A DNA stretch of 7,779 bases from Planctomycetaceae bacterium (GTDB lineage: Bacteria; Planctomycetota; Planctomycetia; Pirellulales; Thermoguttaceae): positions 1-7,779 of the forward strand of contig JAITQJ010000244.1 of NCBI GenBank assembly GCA_031288955.1. The letters run 5' to 3'. The notes beneath the pieces were generated by a model that did no database searches, was not told the origin of the DNA, and was given only the letters and a program-made list of their open reading frames with translations. Every line of letters begins with the position of its first letter. Positions within the stretch are counted from its first letter, which is position 1. The position numbers and the translations under genes were made by a program. Shown here piece after piece: positions 1-7,064 of the stretch.

Positions 1-1208
1 GCTTCGTTTCGTCTATCCTTGTTTTGTTTTTCGGCATTTTTTTTCTGCTGCCCTGTGTTGCAGTATCGCTTTACTACGGACTTTTTGTTGCGCTGCGTCT
101 GTGCGGATTCAAATCGCAATATAACGGCGGCTTATCAAGCCCCAAAAAACGTTTTGCGATTGTCATCCCTGCACATAACGAAGCCGAAATTATCGAAACA
201 ACGCTTGCCAGCGTTCAGGGAATCGACTTTCCAAAAGAACAATTTACCATCTTCGTTGTTGCCGATAATTGCAGCGATGCAACTGCTGAAATAGCGAGAA
301 AGCAAGGCTGTGAAGTCCTCGAACGTTTTGATACCGAACGGTCTGGAAAAGGCTGCGCTCTTGCTTGGGCTTTCGGACAAATTCTGCCCCAAGATTACGA
401 TGCCGTTGCCGTCCTTGATGCCGATTGTACTATTTCCCCCGATGCGTTAAACGTTTACGAATCGCTGCTCCAACAAGGAAAACGGGTTTTACAGTCGCAT
501 TATTTTGTCGGTAATCCCGATGAAAACGTCATCAGTTTTGCCGCCGCTGTCGGAAATGCTCTTGAATATGAACTTTTTTATGCTCCAAAATCCGTCTGCG
601 GTCTTGCGGTAATGCTTGTGGGAACGGGAATGGTTTTTGACAAATCTGTGCTGCTCGAAAATCTTTGGACGGCATCTTCGTTAACAGAAGATGCCGAATA
701 TGCCGTACAACTTGCCGAAAACGATGTTCGGGTTACTTTTGTTTCAAACATCAAGGTAACGCAAAATGCTTCGGCACGTCAATCGCAACTGCGTGTCCAG
801 CGGGCGCGTTGGGCGAAAGGTACTTCGGATTTAGCGTATAAACAGGGTACGAAACTGGTGATAAATGGTTTGTGCAAGGCAAAATTATATCTTGCCGATT
901 TAGGTTTTACGCTCTTTGTTGTCAGCCGGGCTTTCATTTTTTGCGGAGTTATATTGACTGCTGTTCTGTCCGTACCGCTCGCGTTTTTAGCAACACCGGT
1001 ATTGTGTATTCCGCTCCTTTGTACGGCTTGGGCTTGTGTGGTTTTGAATGTGCTGTACGTAATGACGGCATTTTATTTTGTCGGCATTACTAGACACCGT
1101 CTCGTAATGCTGTGTCAATCGCCGCTGATTTTGTGCCAAATGGCTTGGCTGTCGTTCAAGAGTTTTTTTTCTAAACAACACGGCTGGTCAAAAACGCCGC
1201 GGTCGTAA
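1..1208 (+). CDS. Membrane glycosyltransferase, family GT2 (5' end outside the window)
   Basis: Probable inverting GT-A glycosyltransferase at the cytoplasmic membrane, adding sugars from a nucleotide-sugar donor to a polysaccharide or glycolipid. The frame is open from the left edge (codons from base 3), and the first usable start inside is a TTG at 24, so the true start probably lies upstream. Numbering from that TTG: an N-terminal hydrophobic helix (about 1-28), then the GT-A fold from about 44 (IVIPAHNEAE), with the nucleotide-binding Asp in VVADNCSD (D81), the metal-binding DAD (132-134), TED (221-223, catalytic-base region) and QRARW (259-263), the QxxRW signature of processive or cellulose-synthase-like GT2 enzymes. 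Three to four hydrophobic helices follow (about 286-376), then a basic tail ending near W388. This resembles BcsA/PgaC-like synthases but is shorter. The acceptor and product cannot be told, and no polysaccharide-locus neighbours are visible. The enzyme class is secure; the specific function is open. Confidence 0.9.
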   Translation, partial: FVSSILVLFFGIFFLLPCVAVSLYYGLFVALRLCGFKSQYNGGLSSPKKRFAIVIPAHNEAEIIETTLASVQGIDFPKEQFTIFVVADNCSDATAEIARKQGCEVLERFDTERSGKGCALAWAFGQILPQDYDAVAVLDADCTISPDALNVYESLLQQGKRVLQSHYFVGNPDENVISFAAAVGNALEYELFYAPKSVCGLAVMLVGTGMVFDKSVLLENLWTASSLTEDAEYAVQLAENDVRVTFVSNIKVTQNASARQSQLRVQRARWAKGTSDLAYKQGTKLVINGLCKAKLYLADLGFTLFVVSRAFIFCGVILTAVLSVPLAFLATPVLCIPLLCTAWACVVLNVLYVMTAFYFVGITRHRLVMLCQSPLILCQMAWLSFKSFFSKQHGWSKTPRS

Positions 1209-1234
1209 AACGGTTCGTTCCGCCTGCCGTCCGT

Positions 1235-1240
1235 TATAAT
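1235..1240 (+). promoter_or_regulatory. Candidate -10 box (TATAAT) upstream of the secretin-N lipoprotein gene
   Basis: This is a perfect TATAAT hexamer 86 bp before the ATG at 1326 and 27 bp after the glycosyltransferase stop. The region about 17 bp upstream has no good TTGACA and there is no extended TG motif, so the call rests on the -10 alone. Transcription would begin near 1247, so the hairpin at 1249-1268 would sit at the 5' end of the transcript. Confidence 0.3.
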
Positions 1241-1248
1241 CCGAATAT

Positions 1249-1268
1249 GGGGAAAAATCTTTATCCCC
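1249..1268 (+). other. Small hairpin between the glycosyltransferase and lipoprotein genes
   Basis: GGGGA (1249-1253) can pair with TCCCC (1264-1268). After one A/A mismatch the inner AA/TT can extend the stem. It is followed by a T-rich but C/G-interrupted stretch (1270-1284). It could be a weak intrinsic terminator for the upstream gene or a 5'-UTR structure of the downstream one. The sequence does not decide between these. Confidence 0.3.
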
Positions 1269-1290
1269 TCGCTTTTCGTTTTCCGAAAGA

Positions 1291-1296
1291 TATAAT
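1291..1296 (+). promoter_or_regulatory. Second candidate -10 box (TATAAT)
   Basis: A second perfect TATAAT lies 29 bp before the ATG at 1326, again without a recognisable -35 at 16-18 bp. If used, it would give a 5' UTR of only about 20-25 nt. That would fit the absence of a clear Shine-Dalgarno before the ATG, where only a G-rich GGCGGGGG run is present. Whether this or the box at 1235 is active is unknown. Confidence 0.25.
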
Positions 1297-1325
1297 GATA
1301 CCGTGTTTTCTACGGCGGGGGTTTT

Positions 1326-4300
1326 ATGCGCACTATCGTTACTTTATTCGTCATCGTCCTGACGTTAATCGTCGGCTGTCAAAAAAAATCAGGCGAAGCC
1401 GTCTTTATCGGCGGAAGCGAACCGGCGGCAGCCGAACAGCCGGAAAAAAAGAGTACCGTTGTGCCGGAACAACCCAGTCCCGCCGCAGCAGCCGCTGACG
1501 CAGCCGCTGAACCCGGTCACTCCACCGCCGCGCCGCTTCCGGCTCCAACGCCGCCGGAAAAAACGCCCGAAGAGGCTCTTGCTGAATTGAAACAAAAAAC
1601 CGAGGAAGCCGAAAAAGAGGCACAACGCAAAAAAGACGAACTAGTCCGGCAGGAAAGATTACGCAAACAAGCCGAGGACGAAGCAAAAGTAAAAGCCGAA
1701 ACGCAGGCAAAAGCCGAGGAAATCCGCAAAAAAGCGGAAGAATCTAAAAAAGGTTTCAACAATGCCTCGCCGGTGAGTGATGCTGCACCGCTGCAAACTT
1801 CTCCCGTCAATACCAAGCCGCCCGTCAAGACAGAATCACCGGTAAAACAAAATCTATCGCTGACGAGACTCTACAGCCGCTTGGCACTCTTCGGCATATT
1901 ATTGTTACAAAATACCGAAAATGTCCCTGCGGCAACTCCGGCACCGGCTTCAAGAGCGGCGGAGCCGGAAAAAACGGCACTACCTACCGCTCCCGTTAAT
2001 AACACCAGTAACATTGACAAGAAGCCGGCAGAAAAAGTACGGTTTAATTTTCGTTACACTCCTTGGAAAGAGGCGATTGAATGGTTCGCCGACCAAGCCG
2101 CCGTATCACTCCAAGCCGACAGCCTGCCGTCAGGGACACTCAATCTGACCGATAATCAGTATTACACACCCGCTGAAGCATTGGACGTTCTCAACTCGTA
2201 TTTGCTTTTCAAGGAATACACGATTATCCGCAAAGGTAAATCGCTGTTCATCATCTATTTACCGGACGGCATTCCGCCGAATCTCCTCGAACCGATAACA
2301 GCGGACGAATTGGATAACCGCGGCAAATACGAAATTTGCCGCTGCGTCTTTAAGTTAAATCGAACGGTACCGGACATCATTCAAGCGGAAGTCGAAAAAT
2401 TGCTCGGTCCGCAAGGTTCGCTGACGGCGATGCCGAAGTCGCAGCAAATTGTTGTTACAGAAACCGCCGGTACGCTGCGGACTATCCGGGACATTATCAA
2501 ACGCATTGACGACCCGGAAGCGTTGGCATCGGGGACGCTGCAAACGATTGAACCGAAAAATCTGTCTGCTGATGAAGCCCTCGGCATTATGCGCAAACTG
2601 CTGGCGATTGACGAAAACGATGCGTCGCTGCGGACTGCCGTTGATGCCAGCGGTAAAATTATCTGGATGACCGGCAGAGGCGATATGATTGAACGCGCCA
2701 AGGAAATTATCAAATCGCTTGACGATTCCTTTGCGAAAGATAAACCGCAGGACGGACAGCCGCAGTTCCACGTTTTCGAGACGGGTTCGGCAGACCCCGC
2801 AACGGTGTTAGCGGTGCTGCAAACGCTCCTTGCCGGTACGCCGGATGTACGGATGTCGCTTGATGCAAAGACCGGCGGAATTGCTGTTCTCGGCAGACCG
2901 GCAAATCTTGCAACCGTTCGTGAAGCGATTAAACAGATGCAACTCAACACGCCGCAAATTGATGTGATACCGCTGAAACGCATCAGTCCGCTTTCGGCAG
3001 TGGAGTCGATAAAAAAATTCTTTGCAACCGCTTCACCGGCGGCAGCGGACTCAACAGCAAAAACACCGATAATGCCGGTTAATGTGTCCGCGCCGATTGT
3101 CGAAGCCGATACCGCTGCACAGCAAATTATCGTCCGCGGCACGTTAACACAAATCCAGCAAATCCGTGTTCTGCTCAATAAATTGGGCGAAGACGGAATT
3201 GCCGGGGTCAAAGCCGACACCTCAACGGTACGGACGATTTCGATTCCGTCGGCTGCAACGCCGTACATCTTGGAACAGTTGCAAAACGTTCTGCCGAAAA
3301 TCAATCCGAACATCAAAATCGTAACACCGCAAACGACAACGCCGGAAAATAAAAACAACAATGACGGCACGGAAGAGCGAATTAACAAATTGATTGACGC
3401 AACGTTTGAAAAGGAGTTGACGGCAGCACCGCAGCGCAGCGTTACATATATTCCGTGCCAGTATCCGTCTCAAACAGCCGGGACACCGCAGCCGGTTATT
3501 GTAACAATTACTCCGGCGGGCTTGATGATTTCGTCCGATGACACGGCGGCATTAAATCAGGTTGAGGGTTTGCTTCGTATGCTTTCAGATGAAACAATGC
3601 TCGGTAAAACCGAAATGAAAGTACATTATTTGAAAAACTCGACAGCGGAAGTCGTTTCGGCAACGCTGCGTTCGCTTCTCGATGCCGGCTCCGCCGAAGC
3701 CCGCGGAGTTAGCGGTGCCGGCGGCGGGATTTCCGACGAACAGCGGGCGGCGGTACTCGGTTATGTTGCGCAGGGCAACACGATTGAAAAGACGGGGCAG
3801 GTTTCGCTCGCTGCTGATGCCCGACTCAATGCGCTGTTGATTCAGGCAAATCCGGTTGACCATAAAACAATAGAGCGGCTCTTGCCGATACTAGACCAAC
3901 CGTCGCGGGACGACATACTAAACCGGGCTCGTCCCCGATTGATACCGCTAAAAAATATCCGTGCCGAAGAGGCGTTGACAACGGTTGAAACGGTGTTTTC
4001 CGGTCGGATGCAGGGCGGTACATCGGGGCAAAATGCGCAGGGCAACGCGGCAGGCGGGCGCGGACGCAATGCCGGAGGAAACAATAATAATCAGCAGCAG
4101 GTACCGATGCCCGGTATGCCGCCGGGGATGCAAGGAATGCCCGGTATGCCGCCGGGCGGTCCCGGAATGATAATGCAGCAGATAGCGCGGCTTGGCAATC
4201 AGGGCGGAAGTCCGGCAGCACCGAAAGAAGCGGAAGAAAAGATGACGCTAGGGACAGACAGCCGGTCGAATTCGCTGATTGTATCGGCACCGGAATCGCT

Positions 4301-4790
4301 GTTTTTAGAGGTCAAAGCGTTTGTTGAGGAACTTGATGCGGTTGCGGCGCAGCAGGAAACGGTTGTTGAAACGGTATCGTTGAAAAACATCAATTCGAGT
4401 GTTGCACAACAGGCGATAGCGAACACGTTGGGGTCGTCGGTAACATTTACGACAAACAAGGCGGCGCAGCAACAACCGGCGGCGGCAACGGGTTCGCCGT
4501 TCGGTTCGCCGTTCGGCGGCGGATTCGGCAATTCGGGCAGTCCGTTTGGGACGACGAATCGGGGCGGATTCGGCGGAGGACTTGGCAACGGCGGTTTTGG
4601 AGGACAGGGCGGCGGCACACCAGCCAATGCCAATCCGTTTTTGAATATGATGCGCGGCGGAATGGGGAACGGCGGTCTTGGAGGAGGGTTCGGCGGAGGA
4701 GGCATTGGCGGCGGAATGATGCCAATGACACCGGGAAGTAATGCCCCCGGCGGACCTCAACGCGGAGGATTCGGCGGAATGCCGCGATAA
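1326..4790 (+). CDS. Giant lipoprotein with a tandem array of secretin N-type domains and no visible barrel
   Basis: 1154 residues. The start gives a lipoprotein signal: basic n-region, hydrophobic core, lipobox I-V-G-C with Cys18. Next come a Pro/Ala-rich linker (about 30-78), a Lys/Glu/Ala-rich predicted coiled coil (about 79-140), and a second linker. From about 237 to 320 there is an N0-like (secretin/TonB short N-terminal) domain. Repeated N1/NolW-type modules follow, each with an XXIPLKNxxA-type strand, a helix ending L(L), a strand of the SLxxDxxTNSLIV type and a helix ending xxLD: starts near residues 335, 405, 481, 545, 635, 706, 764, 869 and 1014. Module 8 holds a Gly/Asn/Gln/Met/Pro-rich insertion (about 889-958). 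The last module is cut short and runs into a Gly/Phe-rich tail (1047-1154). Known: such modules form the periplasmic rings of GspD/PilQ secretins. I see no secretin barrel, so an independent pore is unlikely; a periplasmic scaffold or partner of a secretin is inferred. No clear Shine-Dalgarno precedes the ATG. Confidence 0.85.
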   Translation: MRTIVTLFVIVLTLIVGCQKKSGEAVFIGGSEPAAAEQPEKKSTVVPEQPSPAAAAADAAAEPGHSTAAPLPAPTPPEKTPEEALAELKQKTEEAEKEAQRKKDELVRQERLRKQAEDEAKVKAETQAKAEEIRKKAEESKKGFNNASPVSDAAPLQTSPVNTKPPVKTESPVKQNLSLTRLYSRLALFGILLLQNTENVPAATPAPASRAAEPEKTALPTAPVNNTSNIDKKPAEKVRFNFRYTPWKEAIEWFADQAAVSLQADSLPSGTLNLTDNQYYTPAEALDVLNSYLLFKEYTIIRKGKSLFIIYLPDGIPPNLLEPITADELDNRGKYEICRCVFKLNRTVPDIIQAEVEKLLGPQGSLTAMPKSQQIVVTETAGTLRTIRDIIKRIDDPEALASGTLQTIEPKNLSADEALGIMRKLLAIDENDASLRTAVDASGKIIWMTGRGDMIERAKEIIKSLDDSFAKDKPQDGQPQFHVFETGSADPATVLAVLQTLLAGTPDVRMSLDAKTGGIAVLGRPANLATVREAIKQMQLNTPQIDVIPLKRISPLSAVESIKKFFATASPAAADSTAKTPIMPVNVSAPIVEADTAAQQIIVRGTLTQIQQIRVLLNKLGEDGIAGVKADTSTVRTISIPSAATPYILEQLQNVLPKINPNIKIVTPQTTTPENKNNNDGTEERINKLIDATFEKELTAAPQRSVTYIPCQYPSQTAGTPQPVIVTITPAGLMISSDDTAALNQVEGLLRMLSDETMLGKTEMKVHYLKNSTAEVVSATLRSLLDAGSAEARGVSGAGGGISDEQRAAVLGYVAQGNTIEKTGQVSLAADARLNALLIQANPVDHKTIERLLPILDQPSRDDILNRARPRLIPLKNIRAEEALTTVETVFSGRMQGGTSGQNAQGNAAGGRGRNAGGNNNNQQQVPMPGMPPGMQGMPGMPPGGPGMIMQQIARLGNQGGSPAAPKEAEEKMTLGTDSRSNSLIVSAPESLFLEVKAFVEELDAVAAQQETVVETVSLKNINSSVAQQAIANTLGSSVTFTTNKAAQQQPAAATGSPFGSPFGGGFGNSGSPFGTTNRGGFGGGLGNGGFGGQGGGTPANANPFLNMMRGGMGNGGLGGGFGGGGIGGGMMPMTPGSNAPGGPQRGGFGGMPR
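4107..4156 (+). repeat. Two-copy 20-bp tandem repeat, 30-bp period, in the lipoprotein gene
   Basis: Bases 4107-4126 recur identically at 4137-4156. They encode the repeated MPGMPPG peptide in the low-complexity insertion of the lipoprotein. Because the period is 30 bp (10 codons), copy-number change would keep the reading frame. Confidence 0.75.
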
Positions 4791-4816
4791 TCGGATAATC
4801 GCAATCTTGCGGTTAA

Positions 4817-4840
4817 GACGTTACAGAACTGACGTTACAG
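4817..4840. repeat. 10-bp direct repeat in the convergent gap
   Basis: GACGTTACAG occurs at 4817-4826 and again at 4831-4840, four bases apart. The second copy overlaps the rnc stop codon. The 44-nt gap between the convergent genes otherwise shows only weak self-complementarity (CGCA/TGCG at 4800-4811, loop of four) and no T-run, so I see no convincing intrinsic terminator for either gene. Confidence 0.5.
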
Positions 4841-5536
4841 ATACGGTACCGGCTCGTTATGCAGGACGGCAAGGGCGTTTTCGGCTGCCCGCTGTTCTGC
4901 TGCCTTTTTCGTAACACCCCAAGCCGGCGGAAATACGGTCTCGCCGATATGAACTTCGATGTTAAACGCTTTCTGATGTTCCGGTCCGCCGATTGTTAAC
5001 AGTTTATATTCAGGACGCTGATGTAAATGCTTTTGTACAAAATTCTGCAAAAGCGATTTGAAATTATACGCATCGTGGTCCTGTATCATAAAATCAATAT
5101 CTTCCTTGAATGCCGTCAGAATGAATTCCTTCGCCTTGCAATAACCGCCGTCCAAATACAGCGCAGCAATAAAGGCTTCAAGAAGATTCGCAAAAACGGA
5201 ATCGGGAATACGGTTTTTTTTCCCCAAGCCCCGTCCAAGAATCAGAAACTTGTCCAAACCGATTTTTTTGCTGATGTTGCCGCACGTTACCCGGCTGACT
5301 ACTGCCGATTTTATTTTTGTCATATCGCCTTCAAGCATTTCAGGAAAACGCGTGAAAAGATGCTCGCAAACGGTATAAGACAACACGGCATCGCCGAGAA
5401 ACTCCATCCGCTCATTGGATTGCTGCGGCGTATCGGCAGCGGACGAATGAGTCAACGCCGTCCGAAGAAAATCGGCGTTATGAAATGTAATACCAATCTG
5501 CTGCTGGCAACTGTCGAGGAAAGTCTTGATGTCCAC
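4835..5536 (-). CDS. rnc: Ribonuclease III
   Basis: Cytoplasmic double-strand-specific endoribonuclease that processes rRNA precursors and structured mRNAs as a dimer. 233 residues, close to the usual ~225-230. The endonuclease domain comes first (about 1-150) with the signature ERMEFLGDAVL (E42, E45, D49) and the second metal-site segment FANLLEAFIAALYLDGG (E120). A dsRNA-binding domain follows (about 157-226), with NFKSLLQNFVQ and the Lys-rich GVTKKAAEQRAAENAL helix. In the second segment the position that is Asp in E. coli RNase III (D114, three residues before E117) is Asn (N117); the catalytically most critical Glu is kept. The start is GTG: an in-frame TAG five codons upstream, which is the stop of the preceding gene, rules out any longer form, and a start further in would cut the domain. 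There is no clear Shine-Dalgarno, so translation probably depends on the gene 12 nt upstream. The gene converges on the lipoprotein gene. Confidence 0.95.
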   Translation of the reverse strand: MDIKTFLDSCQQQIGITFHNADFLRTALTHSSAADTPQQSNERMEFLGDAVLSYTVCEHLFTRFPEMLEGDMTKIKSAVVSRVTCGNISKKIGLDKFLILGRGLGKKNRIPDSVFANLLEAFIAALYLDGGYCKAKEFILTAFKEDIDFMIQDHDAYNFKSLLQNFVQKHLHQRPEYKLLTIGGPEHQKAFNIEVHIGETVFPPAWGVTKKAAEQRAAENALAVLHNEPVPYL

Positions 5537-5548
5537 GCTGCACTGAAA

Positions 5549-6127
5549 CTAGGGTTTTATGACGAAGCCGTAGCGGAAAAACTCGGTCAACATTATCAGG
5601 ACACCGGCGAACAATGCCATCGAAGACACGCCGAGCATTACCTTAAAAACGTCGAGTTCGTCCTTGTTCCGGTAAAACATTACCGGAACGGCAACGGCAC
5701 ACAGACCGATAATATCGAATATGCCGATAAAACAGAGCGTTTGCAAAATACCACTGCCGCGAAAAAAAGCGAACACATTTTGCAGCAGCAAAACAGCAAT
5801 GACGCAGCCGGCAAATGTCAGGCATAAATTGCTGTGCAAGTCCCGCGGCGTTTTCTCCTTCGGCGTTTTTTCTTTCTTTGCTGGTTTCGGCTTCTTTGCC
5901 AATTCCGGCTCGGTGTCCGACGCAACTTCTGCCGGTATGACAGATTCTTCCGGTTGTACTATTTCGTCATCTGTGTTCAGAAACGGATTATCAGCACTGA
6001 CGCTATCCGGGAAACCGTCTGTGTCCGCAGGCAAAGGCATATCCGCTGCCGGTGCGTCATCAGAAGCCGCAAATTCGTCAAAGTTAAAATCGAAATTACT
6101 GGTATTATTTTCGTTATCAGCGGACAC
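5549..6127 (-). CDS. Hypothetical three-helix membrane protein with acidic N-terminus
   Basis: 192 residues; I do not recognise the family. Residues 1-76 are acidic and presumably disordered (many Asp/Glu, with Pro and Ala). Residues 77-95 are strongly basic (KKPKPAKKEKTPKEKTP). Three hydrophobic helices follow (about 101-122, 129-151, 162-183), with a short tail ending GFVIKP. The basic stretch before the first helix suggests, by the positive-inside rule, a cytoplasmic N-terminus. The GTG start is preceded at 7 nt by a good Shine-Dalgarno, GGAGAGG (6135-6141 on the plus strand, read as complement). The TAG stop lies 12 nt before the GTG of rnc and in the same frame, so the two genes almost certainly share a transcript. 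The co-location does not prove a role in RNA processing. Coding support is good; function is unknown. Confidence 0.75.
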   Translation of the reverse strand: MSADNENNTSNFDFNFDEFAASDDAPAADMPLPADTDGFPDSVSADNPFLNTDDEIVQPEESVIPAEVASDTEPELAKKPKPAKKEKTPKEKTPRDLHSNLCLTFAGCVIAVLLLQNVFAFFRGSGILQTLCFIGIFDIIGLCAVAVPVMFYRNKDELDVFKVMLGVSSMALFAGVLIMLTEFFRYGFVIKP

Positions 6128-6134
6128 GGTAAAT

Positions 6135-6141
6135 CCTCTCC
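6135..6141 (-). promoter_or_regulatory. Ribosome binding site deciding a GTG start
   Basis: Read on the minus strand this is GGAGAGG, 7 nt before the GTG at 6127. It fixes the start of the three-helix membrane protein, which has no upstream ATG to compete. Confidence 0.65.
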
Positions 6142-6241
6142 AGAGATTCGGACACGTTACCTCGTATCTTTTATCGGCATCTTACTGCCTCTTATTTTAC
6201 CCTTTTTTGCTGCAACGTGTTTCATTTCTCAATGTGCGGAT

Positions 6242-6907
6242 TTACACGTCCGCCCAACGCTGCAATAAAGAACGGAATGTTTGAAAACTCGGCGATTTGT
6301 TTTTTTCGACATCAACATATTGAGCAATGTTCTCCGCCCAGCGGCACTTTTCTCTGCCGATGAGCGGATAACCCAGCGCAGTCAACGCTTCCGCTCCGCC
6401 GTGAAAAACCGCATCCGCAAGGAATTCCCAAGTACCGCAAACCGAATCCTGCCGATAACTCTGTAAAACGAATTCTTTCGACAGCGGATACGCCCGCCGC
6501 ACCGCATCCAAATCGCCGAAAAGCCACGCCTCGCCTTCTTCAACGGCAACCGTAATGCCGCCGTCCAATGCCGGTGTTGGCAGATGAAACAACGTTTCCA
6601 ATTCCGACTGAAAACGTTTTTGATTCCGGCAATCTAAATCGACCACAATAACAATGACCATATTTTTATACGGCTGTGTTTTGGAATAAGCACGCAACTG
6701 CATCGAAAGCGTTTGAAAAAGAATCTTATCCCAAGGCAGCGTCCGCGCAAGTTGCCTGTCCATCTGCGCCATCATCCGATGTTTTAATTCCTGTATGTTG
6801 ATGATGCGGTACTGATTTGGTTTCCCTTTCGGTCCGATAATCTTCGGCACGATTTGTTCAAGCATCATCTTGCCCGACGCATCTTCAACGAGAATTTCAA
6901 AGTGCAT
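6242..6907 (-). CDS. DUF4276 family protein (TOPRIM-like fold expected)
   Basis: 221 residues from the chosen ATG. The N-terminus MHFEILVEDASGKMM gives the strand and conserved Glu (E8) seen at the front of DUF4276 proteins, usually written LVEGPSD. VIVIVVDLDCRNQ (D90, D92) is the DxD strand. VEEGEAWLFGDLDAV (about 122-135) matches the family's E-x-EAWL-x-AD region. The C-terminal KCRWAENIAQYVD...NKSPSFQTFRSLL (about 188-215) is the most characteristic family signature. Glu plus DxD is the metal-binding layout of TOPRIM nucleases such as OLD. Known: family members are often encoded beside AAA ATPases in defence-like pairs; here no ATPase is present on either side within the window. Start choice: ATG at 6907 has a GGGGA box 6 nt upstream and begins at the family's usual first strand. 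An in-frame ATG at 6949 would add 14 residues with no RBS. The exact biochemical role is unproven. Confidence 0.8.
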   Translation of the reverse strand: MHFEILVEDASGKMMLEQIVPKIIGPKGKPNQYRIINIQELKHRMMAQMDRQLARTLPWDKILFQTLSMQLRAYSKTQPYKNMVIVIVVDLDCRNQKRFQSELETLFHLPTPALDGGITVAVEEGEAWLFGDLDAVRRAYPLSKEFVLQSYRQDSVCGTWEFLADAVFHGGAEALTALGYPLIGREKCRWAENIAQYVDVEKNKSPSFQTFRSLLQRWADV

Positions 6908-6997
6908 AAAGTTTCCCCGTTTTGCCCGTAACGTCAGCATCAGCGGCATCGCAGTACGAACAGTTCACTATGTCTCCGGTTATTTCTACATCAAAGT

Positions 6998-7026
6998 AAT
7001 CTATCGTACATAGTTGGGATAATCAA
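6998..7026 (-). promoter_or_regulatory. Candidate sigma-70-type promoter for the DUF4276 gene
   Basis: On the minus strand TTGATT (7021-7026) and TAGATT (6998-7003) are separated by 17 bp. Each matches four of six consensus bases. Transcription would start near 6990, about 80 nt before the ATG at 6907. The match is modest and could be chance in an AT-rich stretch. Confidence 0.3.
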
Positions 7027-7064
7027 GGGTACCGCAAAAAAGACCCATTAGCCAAGGAGACCTC

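Noticed and set aside
37..44. T8 tracts in the glycosyltransferase gene (37-44 and 1163-1170) and an A8 tract in rnc (5214-5221) as further phase-variation sites
   Set aside because: All three are read in frame through intact genes. Eight-base A/T runs are common by chance at Phe and Lys codons, so nothing points to switching.
1247..1498. An 83-codon plus-strand frame overlapping the start of the lipoprotein gene
   Set aside because: It overlaps the signal peptide and linker of the lipoprotein in another frame, has no RBS, and yields an Arg-rich shadow translation.
2381..3388. A 335-codon open frame on the minus strand inside the lipoprotein gene
   Set aside because: It lies opposite a clearly coding frame with recognisable repeated domains. 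Its translation is rich in Ser, Ile, Arg and Cys with no motif, as expected for the antisense of a GC-rich-third-position gene.
4199..4705. A Pro-rich 168-codon minus-strand frame opposite the Gly-rich tail
   Set aside because: The Pro runs are simply the complement of Gly codons in the real gene.
5027..5827. A 266-codon plus-strand frame across rnc and the membrane protein gene
   Set aside because: It runs across two genes supported on the other strand (rnc by clear motifs), has no RBS worth the name, and shows no domain.
6236..6253. GCGGA/TCCGC hairpin at the end of the DUF4276 gene as a terminator
   Set aside because: The stem is only 5 bp, overlaps the stop codon, and no T-run follows on the minus strand.
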